A stretch of DNA of 64,000 nucleotides from a bacterium (GTDB taxonomy: Bacteria; Orphanbacterota; Orphanbacteria; Orphanbacterales; Orphanbacteraceae), in NCBI GenBank assembly GCA_025782575.1, contig JALGYY010000035.1, forward strand, positions 310,001 through 374,000, given 5' to 3'. This document shows positions 18,048 to 27,828 of the stretch, in pieces. The stretch's first letter is position 1. Each line of letters starts with the position of its first letter. A program made the translations under genes and the position numbers. The notes beneath the pieces are model-generated. The model did not search any database, had not been told where the DNA came from, and saw nothing but the letters and a program-made list of their open reading frames with translations.

Positions 18048-20645
18048 ATGGCCAAACAGACCCCCATGATCAAACAATACCGGGAGGTAAAGTCTCAGCA
18101 TCCCGATGCGATTCTCTTCTTTCGTCTCGGCGACTTTTACGAGATGTTTTTTGATGATGCGAAGATCGCTTCCGAAGTGCTCGGGCTTACACTTACCTCC
18201 CGTGGAAAAGATGGAGGCGAACCGATCCCGCTCGCCGGTATCCCCTGGCATAAGGCGGATCACTACATCGATCGTCTTCTACGTGCGGGACATCGAGTAG
18301 CGGTCTGCAACCAGACAGAGGACCCTAAGAAGGCCAAAGGGCTCATTCGCCGCGAGGTAACTGAGGTCGTTACGCCCGGAACGGCGATCAGCGGCTCGAC
18401 GATTGACAGCAAGCGCCCGAACTATCTCATATCTTTACACTTAAATGGTAAGACCGCGGGCCTCGCGGCGATCGACGTCACCACCGGTGACTTCCGGATC
18501 GGCGAGTTCGCCATGAGCGATCTGGCGGAGGAGATCTCGCGATTCGCTCCGGCGGAAGTTCTCATGCCCGACTCCTGCGGATCGCAGATCGAACTTTTCG
18601 ATCGTCTTGAACGCACGCCGGCTGTCACCTCGCTTGAAGACTGGCGCTTTGACGGCGAAGAAGGGGAGAGACTCCTCAAGGCCCATTTTGGTGTTGAGAC
18701 TCTCGACGGTTTCGGCTGTTCATCCCTTCGCCTCGGCCTTTCCGCCGCGGGTGTTCTCTTTAGCTACCTGCGTGATCTCGGGCGGGGCGATCTGAAACAT
18801 GTGGACCGGATCTCACTGATCGACATGGCTTCCCATCTCGTGATCGACGAAGCGACCCGCCGGAACCTGGAACTTTTCCGCCCCATTCGGGAGGGCCCGA
18901 TCGACACGACTCTCCTGTCAATTGTTGACGAAACGGTAACCGCCATGGGGGGGCGCTTGCTCCGGGAGTGGATGATGCGGCCTCTTCGGTCGCCGTTGGA
19001 TATCGAGGAGCGGCTCGGTGCTGTTGATGAAGGAGTTCGCCGCACATCGCTCCGGAGCGATACACGTGCGCTCCTCGCCTCCCTCGCCGATCTGGAACGA
19101 TTGTCGGGCCGGCTCGCCCTCGGACGAGGTTCACCCCGCGACCTCGCAGCACTGGCGACCACATTGGAAACTCTCCCCGGGCTCCGGCGCCGTCTAGGCG
19201 AATGCGAATCCAATCTTTTCCGGGAGCTCGGCGATCAGATCGAGGAGAAGAACGAACTCGCCTCTCTCATCAGAAGGGCCATCGTCGATGAGCCGCCGGC
19301 TACGGCACGAGATGGAGGTTTGATTCGCGAAGGCTATCACAAGGAACTGGACGAGCTCCGAGTGGTGGGAGCGAGCGGCCAGAACTGGATCACTTCGTTC
19401 CAGCAAAGGGAGAGAGAGAAGACCGGTATCTCCACGCTCAAGGTCGGTTTCAACCGCGTGTTCGGGTTCTACATTGAAGTATCCAAAATAAAGTCAGGCG
19501 CTGTTCCGCCCAACTATGTCAGGAAACAGACACTGGTCGCCGCCGAGCGCTATATCACACCTGAATTAAAAGAGCAGGAGGATCAGATTCTCGGGGCGGA
19601 GGAAAAGATCAAGTCGCTCGAAGAAGAGCTCTTTCTCGATGTCCGGCAGACGGCCGCCAGTGAAGGAATATCGCTCCGCCGCACAGCCAAGGGAATCGCG
19701 GTTGTCGACAGCTTGCTCTCGTTCTCGGTGACGGCGGTGCGAAGAAATTACAGGCGGCCTCACGTGAATGACGGGACCACCCTCCGGATCACTCAGGGGC
19801 GGCACGCCGTGGTCGAGGCAATATTGCCTTCCGGAAAATTCATACCGAACGACACCCTGCTCGATACCGGAGAGAGCCAGATTCATATCATCACCGGGCC
19901 GAACATGGCCGGTAAATCAACCTACCTCCGCCAGGTGGCGCTCATCCAGATCCTCGCCCAGATGGGATCGTGGGTGCCGGCGGAATCGGCTGAGCTCGGT
20001 GCGGCTGACCGCATATTCACCAGGGTCGGCGCCTCCGATGATCTCGCCCGCGGGCAGAGCACGTTCCTGGTGGAGATGACGGAAACCGCAAACATTCTGA
20101 ACAACGCGAGCCCGCGATCACTCATTCTGCTCGATGAGATCGGCCGGGGTACGTCGACGTTTGACGGCGTCTCCATTGCGTGGGCTGTGGTGGAGTATCT
20201 GCACGAGAATCAGAGGGTAGCGGCCAAAACGTTGTTTGCTACGCACTATCACGAGCTGGCTGATCTGGCCGATCGCCTTGTTCGAGTGAAAAACTTTTCG
20301 GTGCTCGTCAAAGAATGGAGTAATCGGGTCGTTTTTCTCAGGCAGATTGCGCCGGGAAGTGTGGACCGAAGCTACGGCATTCAAGTTGCCCGCCTCGCCG
20401 GTCTCCCGGATGAAGTAATCGGACGGGCCACAGAGGTTCTCCAGCATCTTGAAAAAGAGCATGGTACCGCACCCGCGCGGATCAAAAGCGACAACAGTCC
20501 CCAGATCGACCTATTCCGGGGCGGACGGGAGCTTCTTCTCGACGACCTGCGAGGCGTCGATACCGATCGGATGACTCCACTCGACGGGCTCCAAAAACTG
20601 AAAGAACTCCGGGACCGTCTGATCGACTCGGAAGGGGGGGAATGA
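18048..20645 (+). CDS. mutS: DNA mismatch repair protein MutS
   Basis: A full-length 865-residue MutS. The N-terminal mismatch-recognition motif is FFRLGDFYEMF with its conserved Phe and Glu. The core and clamp domains are followed by the ABC ATPase: Walker A GPNMAGKST, the ST(F)LVEMTE signature and Walker B LILLDEIGRGTSTFDG. It recognises base mismatches and hands over to MutL, encoded next with a 4-base overlap. No mutH is in the window. Confidence 0.98.
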   Translation: MAKQTPMIKQYREVKSQHPDAILFFRLGDFYEMFFDDAKIASEVLGLTLTSRGKDGGEPIPLAGIPWHKADHYIDRLLRAGHRVAVCNQTEDPKKAKGLIRREVTEVVTPGTAISGSTIDSKRPNYLISLHLNGKTAGLAAIDVTTGDFRIGEFAMSDLAEEISRFAPAEVLMPDSCGSQIELFDRLERTPAVTSLEDWRFDGEEGERLLKAHFGVETLDGFGCSSLRLGLSAAGVLFSYLRDLGRGDLKHVDRISLIDMASHLVIDEATRRNLELFRPIREGPIDTTLLSIVDETVTAMGGRLLREWMMRPLRSPLDIEERLGAVDEGVRRTSLRSDTRALLASLADLERLSGRLALGRGSPRDLAALATTLETLPGLRRRLGECESNLFRELGDQIEEKNELASLIRRAIVDEPPATARDGGLIREGYHKELDELRVVGASGQNWITSFQQREREKTGISTLKVGFNRVFGFYIEVSKIKSGAVPPNYVRKQTLVAAERYITPELKEQEDQILGAEEKIKSLEEELFLDVRQTAASEGISLRRTAKGIAVVDSLLSFSVTAVRRNYRRPHVNDGTTLRITQGRHAVVEAILPSGKFIPNDTLLDTGESQIHIITGPNMAGKSTYLRQVALIQILAQMGSWVPAESAELGAADRIFTRVGASDDLARGQSTFLVEMTETANILNNASPRSLILLDEIGRGTSTFDGVSIAWAVVEYLHENQRVAAKTLFATHYHELADLADRLVRVKNFSVLVKEWSNRVVFLRQIAPGSVDRSYGIQVARLAGLPDEVIGRATEVLQHLEKEHGTAPARIKSDNSPQIDLFRGGRELLLDDLRGVDTDRMTPLDGLQKLKELRDRLIDSEGGE

Positions 20646-22432
20646 TGACCGGCAAGATCCACGTTCTCCCCGAGCATGTGGCCAATCGGATTGCAGCGGG
20701 CGAAGTAGTGGAACGGCCCGCATCGGTCGCCAAAGAGCTGATCGAAAATGCTCTCGATGCAGGAGCGAAAGAGATCGAGGTCGCGATCGAGGAGAGCGGG
20801 CTGCGCTCGATCCTGATCGCTGACAACGGTGCAGGCATGTCAGAGCAGGATGCCCCCATTGCGTTCGAGCGGCATGCGACCAGCAAGATCGAGTCCGCAG
20901 AAGAGCTCGAAAGAGTGGGTACGTTCGGCTTCCGGGGAGAGGCGCTCCCGAGTATCGCATCTGTCTCCCAGATTGAAATGGTAACGGCGGACAATGAAGG
21001 GACCGGATTACGGATCACGCTCCGGGCAGGCGAAATCGAATCACAGGAGCCGGCGCCCCGCACACACGGCACAACCATCGTGGTGCGAAACCTGTTCTTC
21101 AACACTCCGGCCAGACGAAACTTCTTGAAGAGTGATCGAGCCGAAGAGCGCCGACTGCGCCGCGTGGTGATCGCCCATGCCTTCGCCGATCTGAATGTAT
21201 CGTTCCGGTATGTCAGGGGAGGGGAGGAGATCTTCCATGCGCCGGCAGGCGAGTCGCTCCAGGCGCGGGTAAGTCGCATTCTGGGCGCGCGGATCGGGGA
21301 TACACTGGTGGAAGTTTCGGGGAGTGAACAGGGCCCATCCGTAGCCGGGCTCGTCTCTAACATCGATTCGACCCATGCCAATCGGAACTATCAGTACTTT
21401 ACGGTGAACCGCCGCCCGGTGGAGCAGTCTCTCCTCACACAGGCCGTTACGGTCGCCTATCGGGACCTGCTCGCGCCCCGCCGGTTTCCCGCGGTATTTC
21501 TTTCACTTTCTATCGATGCGTCCTATGTGGATGTCAATATTCATCCCACAAAGAGAGAGGTGCGGTTCGCTCCCGAACGGGCCGTGTTCAGCGCGGTCCA
21601 GGCTTCCGTGCGGAGAGCCATTCGATCCGAAAAGAGTCTCCCCTCTTTCTGGCCGCAACGAGGAGGGGCGACGACGACTTTGTCGCCCGGTTCGCCCCGG
21701 GTTGAACCGGGTCCTCCCGGATTGCCTCTATCAGGCCCTGCAGAATGGACCTATTCCGATCCCCATCACCCCGAATCGCGCCAGGGGGAGTCGCCGAAAA
21801 CAGAAGCGCCTGATACCGTAGCGGAAGGGGATGTGGTCGCCCCGGAGAGTTGGATCCACCGGGTCGACCTCGGAAATGTTCGCCAGCTGGGGAACACGTT
21901 CCTGGTCGCTACCGGGCGGGACGGGATCGTCGTCGTTGATCAGCATACCGCCCATGAGCGCATCCTGTTCGAAGAGACGATCGATCGGATCGAACGCTCC
22001 CCGGGCGATTCGCAGCAACTTCTTTTTCCCGAAACGGTTGAAGTCGATCCTGAACTTCTGACGATCGCCGAAGAATACGAAGACCCTCTCGAAAAGAGCG
22101 GCTTTCGTGTGCGGCCGATCGGCCCGCGTGCGTTGCTGCTCGAAGGTGTGCCGGCGGGGATCCGCGAGGGGGACCCGGCCGGCTTTCTCCGCGAATTCCT
22201 GGAGCAGCTCGTCAGGGAGTCAGGCGATGAGAAGTCCCGCAGCCGTCGAGTGGCCGCATCGATCGCGTGCCATGGCGCTGTACGGGCCGGCGATTCCTTG
22301 AACCCGGAAGAGAGCCGCGCCCTGCTCGAGCGGCTCCTTCATTGCGACCAACCACTTCGATGTCCCCATGGCAGGCCGACGTTTCTGTCTATCTCGCTGG
22401 ACGAGATCGCGCGCCGATTCCTGCGCACCTGA
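20642..22432 (+). CDS. mutL: DNA mismatch repair protein MutL (endonuclease type)
   Basis: A 596-residue GHKL ATPase with ENALDAGAKEI, DNGAGM and GFRGEALPSIASVS. A variable linker (residues about 335-400) is followed by the dimerisation/nuclease domain. The C-terminal domain has DQHTAHERILFE (a DQHA-x2-E-x4-E variant with A to T), ACHGAVRAG and CPHGRPT. These are the metal-site motifs of MutL endonucleases found in bacteria without MutH/Dam (established for that family). ATG at 20642 or 20645 are both possible; the gene overlaps mutS and the miaA start. Confidence 0.96.
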   Translation: MMTGKIHVLPEHVANRIAAGEVVERPASVAKELIENALDAGAKEIEVAIEESGLRSILIADNGAGMSEQDAPIAFERHATSKIESAEELERVGTFGFRGEALPSIASVSQIEMVTADNEGTGLRITLRAGEIESQEPAPRTHGTTIVVRNLFFNTPARRNFLKSDRAEERRLRRVVIAHAFADLNVSFRYVRGGEEIFHAPAGESLQARVSRILGARIGDTLVEVSGSEQGPSVAGLVSNIDSTHANRNYQYFTVNRRPVEQSLLTQAVTVAYRDLLAPRRFPAVFLSLSIDASYVDVNIHPTKREVRFAPERAVFSAVQASVRRAIRSEKSLPSFWPQRGGATTTLSPGSPRVEPGPPGLPLSGPAEWTYSDPHHPESRQGESPKTEAPDTVAEGDVVAPESWIHRVDLGNVRQLGNTFLVATGRDGIVVVDQHTAHERILFEETIDRIERSPGDSQQLLFPETVEVDPELLTIAEEYEDPLEKSGFRVRPIGPRALLLEGVPAGIREGDPAGFLREFLEQLVRESGDEKSRSRRVAASIACHGAVRAGDSLNPEESRALLERLLHCDQPLRCPHGRPTFLSISLDEIARRFLRT

Positions 22433-23343
22433 TGGCGACCCTTCTCGTCCTGGTCGGACCGACTGCATCCGGCAAAACGGGCGTGGCCATCGAACTCGCC
22501 CGCGCCCTCGGAGGCGAGATCATCTCGGCCGATGCGAGACAGGTCTATCGCCGGCTTGATATCGGCACCGCCAAACCTGACTCGGAAGATCGGGCGGCCG
22601 CCCCCCATCATCTGATTGATTTCGTGGATCCTCACGATCGTTACGATGTCGCCCGCTTCGCCCGTGAAGCGGGGGAAACGATCGACGACATCCGTAAGAG
22701 GGGAGGAGTGCCGATCGTTGCGGGGGGAGCGGGCCTCTATATCCGTGCCCTTCTTCGCGGCCTCGACGTTACCGTCGGGAGGGACGACCGCTTGAGAGAG
22801 GAGCTGAAGAGTCGCATGGAGCAGGTGGGGACAGCGGCGCTTCACGATCAGCTTCGCAAGGTCGATCCTGATTCGGCGACGACGATTCACCCGAATGACG
22901 GGATCCGCATCGTCCGCGCGCTCGAAGTGTTTGAGCTGACCGGAGTGCCGCAAAGCGCTCATCATCGATCCAGAGGGAAGCCGCGATACGAGGCCTACCT
23001 GGCAGGAATCGATCATGATCGTGAGAACCTCTACAACCGAATTGACAGTCGATTCGATCAGATGATGGCTGACGGTTTTCTCACCGAGGTAGAGCGCCTT
23101 CTCGGAGACGGCCTCTCTCCCGATCTCTCCTGCTTTCGTTCGCCCGGTTATCGCGAGCTGATCGCACACATACGGGAAGAGCTTCCCCTTGATGAAGCAG
23201 TGGCACTCGGCAAACGAATGCACAGGCGGTACGCCAAACGACAGATGACATGGTTTCGAAAAGAAAATGTGAGCTGGTTCGATTCGGCCGAGCCGGCTTC
23301 AATGGCCGCCCGGATCATCGATTGCGGAGTCTCCTTTTCTTGA
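22432..23343 (+). CDS. miaA: tRNA dimethylallyltransferase MiaA
   Basis: A 303-residue enzyme that adds the isopentenyl group to A37 of tRNAs reading UNN codons. It has the P-loop VGPTASGKTGVA, the SADARQVYRRLDIGTAKP block, HHLIDF, and the C-terminal RRYAKRQMTWFRKE. The open frame runs 165 bases further upstream inside mutL, but the family N-terminus begins at the ATG at 22432, which shares its A with the mutL TGA stop. mutL-miaA linkage is common in bacteria. Confidence 0.96.
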   Translation: MATLLVLVGPTASGKTGVAIELARALGGEIISADARQVYRRLDIGTAKPDSEDRAAAPHHLIDFVDPHDRYDVARFAREAGETIDDIRKRGGVPIVAGGAGLYIRALLRGLDVTVGRDDRLREELKSRMEQVGTAALHDQLRKVDPDSATTIHPNDGIRIVRALEVFELTGVPQSAHHRSRGKPRYEAYLAGIDHDRENLYNRIDSRFDQMMADGFLTEVERLLGDGLSPDLSCFRSPGYRELIAHIREELPLDEAVALGKRMHRRYAKRQMTWFRKENVSWFDSAEPASMAARIIDCGVSFS

Positions 23344-23369
23344 CTTCCCGCCGTCCGCGCGGCTATCGT
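23340..23369 (+). promoter_or_regulatory. Promoter candidate for tRNA-Gly (CCC)
   Basis: TTGACT and TATCGT with an 18-base spacer, straddling the miaA stop and 17 bases before the tRNA. Confidence 0.35.
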
Positions 23370-23385
23370 CGTCCCTCTTAGACGA

Positions 23386-23461
23386 GCGGGCATAGCTCAG
23401 TTGGTAGAGCACCAGCTTCCCAAGCTGGGGGTCGCGGGTTCGAGTCCCGTTGCCCGCTCCA
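23386..23461 (+). tRNA. tRNA-Gly (CCC)
   Basis: Acceptor GCGGGCA/TGCCCGC, anticodon loop TTCCCAA between CCAGC and GCTGG (anticodon CCC), T-arm CGGGTTCGAGTCCCG, CCA encoded. It complements the GCC isoacceptor at 12.7 kb. Confidence 0.97.
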
Positions 23462-23621
23462 TTTGAACGGGGATCATTCAATCTTCACATCCAGGGAATG
23501 AAGATCGCCCCACCACCGACGGCTAGTTCAGCGGCCGGACCGCTAACTCCAGTTTGTCCTTGACTCTAAACCCGATGTCCTTAGAGTTTAATCGAACCTA
23601 CTTCCAGGAGATTCTCAGGCA

Positions 23622-24929
23622 ATGCATGTTCCAATGGTGGTTATTGTGGGCCGCCCCAACGTGGGAAAATCTACACTTTTCAACCGGATCATCGGCGAAA
23701 GACGGGCCGTCGTGTCGGAGACGGCGAAAACTACGCGCGACAGAAATTACGGCGAGTTCGAGTGGAACGGCCGCAAGGTTCTTCTTGTCGATACGGGGGG
23801 ATTCCTCCCGGAGCGGGAAAAGGACCGTATGGATCGATTGGTTGTGGAGCAGATCCGAGCCGCCGTCACCGAAGCGGACCTCGTGCTGTTCATGGTGGAC
23901 GGCCAGACCGGCCCGATCGCATCGGATATCGAAACGGCCCAGAGCCTGCGCCGGGGAATGGGCCGCATACTTCTGGTGGCCAACAAGATCGACAACGAAA
24001 AAATCGGTGAGTCTCTATATGAATTCATGGAACTCGGCATGGGAGAACCAGCGGGAATCTCGGCGAGTCACGGTCGCGGGATCGGTGATCTGCTCGATCG
24101 GACTATTGAAGCCCTTCCGGCTAAAGGGAGTCGGAAGAAACTGGAGGAAGGCCTGCGGATCGGCATCATCGGCAGACCGAACGTGGGGAAGTCGTCCCTT
24201 GTGAACGCTTATGTGGGTCGGGAGCAGATGATCGTGAGCGACATCCCCGGTACTACAAGGGATGCTATCGATACGCCGATCGGCTGGAAGAATCAGAGGA
24301 TCACGCTGATCGATACGGCCGGCCTCAAGCGCCGGTCCCGCGTAAAGGAGGACATCGACTATTACGCCTCGCTCCGGGCGATTCGTACGATCGATCGGAG
24401 CGACATCATCTTCCTGATGCTCGACGCGAGCGTGCCGTTTTCGAACCAGGATGCGCGGATCGCATCGATGGCCGAGCAGGCAGGCAAGGGTGTCGTCGTC
24501 CTGCTGAACAAGACCGATCTCGATCTGGATCACCCGGTGGAAGAACTGAAGACACGGGTGGGAGAGAAGTTGCCGTTTCTTCGTTTCGCCCCTGTCGTAT
24601 CAATCTCGGCTGAGACAAAAAAGGGAATCGGGAAGGCGCTCGACAAGGCGATCGAGGTCGAGGCGACCAGGCACAGGGAAGTAATCACATCGAAGCTGAA
24701 CAAGATCGTTGAGAACGCGCTGAGACGCAATCCCCCACCTGTAGGCCGCGGTCGGAACCAGATCTTCTATGCCGTTCAGACCGGCGTCGCGCCTCCCGTA
24801 TTTCTGTTCTTCACGAAAGAGCCCGGGGCGATCACCCCCGCCTACAAGCGTTATCTCATCCGATCGATTCGGGAATCCGAGCCTTACGAAGGTACGCCGA
24901 TCTGGATTCATGTGAGGGCGAGAGGATGA
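23622..24929 (+). CDS. der: Ribosome-associated GTPase Der (EngA)
   Basis: A 435-residue protein with two tandem GTPase domains and a C-terminal KH-like domain, as required for 50S subunit assembly. G1 motifs are GRPNVGKSTLF (residues 9-19) and GRPNVGKSSLV (about 186); each domain also has DTxG and NKxD motifs (VDTGG/NKID and IDTAG/NKTD). Upstream at 23560, TTGACT may form a -35, but the -10 is weak. The stop overlaps the plsY start by 4 bases. Confidence 0.97.
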   Translation: MHVPMVVIVGRPNVGKSTLFNRIIGERRAVVSETAKTTRDRNYGEFEWNGRKVLLVDTGGFLPEREKDRMDRLVVEQIRAAVTEADLVLFMVDGQTGPIASDIETAQSLRRGMGRILLVANKIDNEKIGESLYEFMELGMGEPAGISASHGRGIGDLLDRTIEALPAKGSRKKLEEGLRIGIIGRPNVGKSSLVNAYVGREQMIVSDIPGTTRDAIDTPIGWKNQRITLIDTAGLKRRSRVKEDIDYYASLRAIRTIDRSDIIFLMLDASVPFSNQDARIASMAEQAGKGVVVLLNKTDLDLDHPVEELKTRVGEKLPFLRFAPVVSISAETKKGIGKALDKAIEVEATRHREVITSKLNKIVENALRRNPPPVGRGRNQIFYAVQTGVAPPVFLFFTKEPGAITPAYKRYLIRSIRESEPYEGTPIWIHVRARG

Positions 24930-25546
24930 TAGACGCCGCGATTCTTCTCGCAGCCTATCTGGTCGGCTCGGTTCCGTTCGCCTATCTGGCGGCCCGCGTG
25001 ATCAAGGGAATCGATATACGAACGGTGGGGAGCGGAAACGTCGGAGCGTCGAATGTTTTTCGGGCCGTCGGTCGAGGAGTGGGACTGACGGTTCTTAGTC
25101 TGGATATCCTGAAGGGGGTTGCCGCCGTCTTGATCGCCCGGGCTCTTGATGCGGGCGACTGGTTAACTGTTCTAGCCGGCTTCGCTGCTGTCATCGGGCA
25201 CTCGTGGACCATCTTTCTCGGCTTCAAAGGAGGCAAAGGAGTCGCCACTGCCACCGGGATGCTGATCACACTGCTCCCCTTCGAAACTATGGCAGCACTC
25301 ATTCTCTTCTGCATTGTCGTCGCCGCCGGACGGATGATCTCACTCGGATCGATTGCAGCTGCTACCGCGCTCCCCGTTGTTCATCTCGCCTGGGGGGAGA
25401 TACGTGAGCTGGGGGTCCGTCTCCCGACGCTCGTACTCACCATCGCCGTCGCGGCCCTCGTAATCTGGCGGCACAGGGCAAACATCGCCCGCATCGCTTC
25501 GGGGACTGAGCGGCGCTTTTCCTTCCGCAAAGGGGAATCGTTATGA
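24926..25546 (+). CDS. plsY: Acyl-phosphate:glycerol-3-phosphate acyltransferase PlsY
   Basis: A 206-residue integral membrane enzyme that makes lysophosphatidic acid from acyl-phosphate. Conserved loops are GSVPFAYL, the glycine-rich VGSGNVGASNVFRAVG, and FKGGKGVATATG. About five membrane helices are visible. It overlaps der at the start and gpsA at the end, forming the common plsY-gpsA pair that supplies and uses sn-glycerol-3-phosphate. Confidence 0.96.
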   Translation: MIDAAILLAAYLVGSVPFAYLAARVIKGIDIRTVGSGNVGASNVFRAVGRGVGLTVLSLDILKGVAAVLIARALDAGDWLTVLAGFAAVIGHSWTIFLGFKGGKGVATATGMLITLLPFETMAALILFCIVVAAGRMISLGSIAAATALPVVHLAWGEIRELGVRLPTLVLTIAVAALVIWRHRANIARIASGTERRFSFRKGESL

Positions 25547-26535
25547 GAGTAGCGGTTCTCGGAGGAGGAAGCTGGGGAACGGCGCTCGCCCTTCTTCTGG
25601 ATGAGCGAGGAGAAAATGTCGTTCTATGGACAAGGAGCACGAACAAAAAAAACAGGCTTAACGAAGAGAGGGAGAATCGCGATTACCTGCCGGGTATTTC
25701 TCTGCCCGATTCGCTGGAGGTAAGCGACGATCTCTCCGGCATCGTCGCGGAGGCCGATGGAATTGTCTTCGCCGTACCATCCAAAGTGACGGCCGGGCTG
25801 GCCGCGCAGGTAGCGACATCCGTTTCGGGAAGCCCGCTTATTGTTCTGACGGCAAAAGGCTTCGAACCGGAAAAAAGGAGGCGGCTTTCGGTCACCGTTG
25901 CAGACTTTCTTCCTCGACCGAGTATCGCTGTACTCGCCGGCCCGAGCCACGCTGAAGAAGTAGCCAGACGAGTTCCTACAACCGTAGTAGCTACGGGGTT
26001 CGAGCAGAAGGCGGCCGTGGCCGCCCAGGAACTCTTCGCGACTGATCGATTTCGGGTCTACACGAATCACGATCTGGTCGGAGTTGAACTTGCAACGGCT
26101 CTCAAGAATGTGATCGCCCTCGCCGCCGGCATCTGCGACGGCCTTGGTTTCGGGGACAACACAAAAGGCGCGCTTCTGACACGCGGACTCGCAGAGATTA
26201 CGCGGCTCGGAATCGCCATGGGTGCGGAACCGAGCACATTCGCCGGGCTTGCCGGCATGGGCGACCTGATTACCACTTGCATGAGCCGACACAGCCGGAA
26301 CCGACGGTTCGGCGAAGAAGTGGCCAAGGGTAAGAGTGTCGAACGCATACAGGAAGAGATGATCATGGTTGCGGAGGGGGTGGGCACGGCACGGATCGCG
26401 GCGGAATTCGCGGCAGAGCACGGTGTCGAAATGCCGATCACCACCGAAGTGGAGCTCGTCCTCTATCACGATAAGCCCCCCATGAAAGCGATGGCCGATC
26501 TGATGAACCGCAACTTGAAGGCGGAGGTCTGGTAG
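25543..26535 (+). CDS. gpsA: Glycerol-3-phosphate dehydrogenase [NAD(P)+] GpsA
   Basis: A 330-residue enzyme reducing dihydroxyacetone phosphate to sn-glycerol-3-phosphate for phospholipid synthesis. NAD-binding VLGGGSWGTALA lies at residues 4-15. Further motifs are AGPSHAEEV, the catalytic lysine in ATALKNVIALAAGI, and GMGDLITTC. Its ATG overlaps the plsY stop by 4 bases. Confidence 0.97.
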   Translation: MRVAVLGGGSWGTALALLLDERGENVVLWTRSTNKKNRLNEERENRDYLPGISLPDSLEVSDDLSGIVAEADGIVFAVPSKVTAGLAAQVATSVSGSPLIVLTAKGFEPEKRRRLSVTVADFLPRPSIAVLAGPSHAEEVARRVPTTVVATGFEQKAAVAAQELFATDRFRVYTNHDLVGVELATALKNVIALAAGICDGLGFGDNTKGALLTRGLAEITRLGIAMGAEPSTFAGLAGMGDLITTCMSRHSRNRRFGEEVAKGKSVERIQEEMIMVAEGVGTARIAAEFAAEHGVEMPITTEVELVLYHDKPPMKAMADLMNRNLKAEVW

Positions 26536-26557
26536 TACCGGACCAGGGAGGGAAAGC

Positions 26558-26908
26558 ATGAAGAAGCTGCCGGAAGGAAAGATTTACTACTCAATCACCG
26601 AAGTAGCCGCTCAGGCCAAAGTCAAGCCTCACGTGCTTCGCTACTGGGAGTCCGAATTCAACTCTCTTTCGCCGAAGAAGAACCGGGCGGGGAACCGCGT
26701 CTATCAGGCGAAGGATATCAAAATGATTTACCTGATCAAGCACCTCCTTTATGAAGACGGCTTCACCATCGCCGGCGCGAAGAAGAAGCTCACAAAGAAA
26801 AGCGCCCTGGATGAGCCAACACATTTTTCCGGCGGGGGAGGGGGAAACGGGGAGTTGATCTCATCGATCCGGCGCGATCTCAAGGGGCTCTTGAAGATAT
26901 TGGATTGA
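26558..26908 (+). CDS. MerR-family transcriptional regulator (short)
   Basis: A 116-residue protein. Residues 6-75 are a MerR winged helix with VAAQAKVKPHVLRYWESEF and the wing region NRVYQAKDI. Residues after about 85 are a Gly-rich linker and a short helix, so there is no long effector domain. This compact type is often found near tRNA/ribosome and lipid genes in Deltaproteobacteria and FCB bacteria; targets are unknown. The ATG follows AGGGAGGG 22 bases after gpsA, suggesting operon membership. Confidence 0.85.
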   Translation: MKKLPEGKIYYSITEVAAQAKVKPHVLRYWESEFNSLSPKKNRAGNRVYQAKDIKMIYLIKHLLYEDGFTIAGAKKKLTKKSALDEPTHFSGGGGGNGELISSIRRDLKGLLKILD

Positions 26909-26934
26909 GTGATCTTGCCATGTCATCAGGATTG

Positions 26935-26964
26935 TTGTCGCCAATTCCGGCACCATGCTATACT
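26935..26964 (+). promoter_or_regulatory. Promoter candidate for tRNA-Pro (GGG)
   Basis: TTGTCG and TATACT with an 18-base spacer, about 65 bases upstream of the tRNA. Confidence 0.45.
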
Positions 26965-27028
26965 CCGCCCTTCGTAGTCGGGAGCGTCCGAAACGGCCCC
27001 GGTTACCACAGTTTCAAGCGTATTCGGT

Positions 27029-27105
27029 CGGGGCGTGGCGCAGTCCGGTAGCGCACTAGCATGGGGGGCTAGGTGTCGCTGGTTCAAATCCAGTCGCCCC
27101 GACCA
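27029..27105 (+). tRNA. tRNA-Pro (GGG)
   Basis: Acceptor CGGGGCG/CGCCCCG, anticodon arm CTAGC-ATGGGGG-GCTAG with anticodon GGG, T-arm CTGGTTCAAATCCAG, CCA encoded. Confidence 0.96.
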
Positions 27106-27140
27106 TTTCTTCGCTTTTCTCACCGCCGGGTCATCCCCAT

Positions 27141-27821
27141 ATGAATGTTCTCATCGTCGTCCCCGCGTTCAATCTGGAGAGCGCAATCGGCCCTCTGCTC
27201 GAGGGAATCGGCGAGGCGGTCCCGGGCGCAGTGAGCCTCGTGATCGACGACGGCTCCGATGACGACACAGCCGGGGCAGCCGGGCGGGTCGAAGGGACTG
27301 TGGTGCTCCGCCACGAACGGAACCGTGGCAAAGGGGCTGCGCTTCGAACCGGTTTCGCGTATGCCCTGCGGGAGGGTTTTGAGGGGGTCATCACGCTCGA
27401 CGGAGATGGCCAGCACCCTCCGGCATTGATCCCCGCCTTCCTCGAGCGACGACAGAAAAGCGGGGCGGATCTAATTGTCGGTGCGAGGGAAAGGCGACAT
27501 ACTGACATGCCGTTACATCGGCGCCTGTCCAACAGGATCACGTCCCGAATGGCTTCCAGGCTCGCAGGATGTGAGTTGCCGGACAGTCAATCGGGCTATC
27601 GGTTCGTCAGCCGGACCGTCCTCGAAAATGTGAAGCTGACCACATCTAATTACGAGACGGAGACAGAGCTTTTGATTCGTGCGGCCCGGGCCGGATTCAT
27701 GATCGACTCGGTCCCGATTCCGACAGTGTATGCCGACGAAACCAGCCATATCGATCTCTGGAGAGACACAGTGCGATTCCTGAAACTGCTGATTCGGCTC
27801 CGAGGGGAACTGGGAAAGTGA
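27141..27821 (+). CDS. Family 2 glycosyltransferase (polyprenyl-phosphate hexosyltransferase-like)
   Basis: A 226-residue GT-A enzyme with VVPAFNLESAI, IDDGSDDDT, KGAALRTGF, the metal site TLDGDGQHPP, and SGYRFVSRTVLE. It is shorter than DPM synthases with membrane tails and has no obvious transmembrane segment. It likely transfers a sugar from a nucleotide donor to a lipid carrier or other acceptor, but the acceptor is unknown. It starts 35 bases after tRNA-Pro and ends 7 bases before surE. Confidence 0.85.
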   Translation: MNVLIVVPAFNLESAIGPLLEGIGEAVPGAVSLVIDDGSDDDTAGAAGRVEGTVVLRHERNRGKGAALRTGFAYALREGFEGVITLDGDGQHPPALIPAFLERRQKSGADLIVGARERRHTDMPLHRRLSNRITSRMASRLAGCELPDSQSGYRFVSRTVLENVKLTTSNYETETELLIRAARAGFMIDSVPIPTVYADETSHIDLWRDTVRFLKLLIRLRGELGK

Positions 27822-27828
27822 ACATCTG

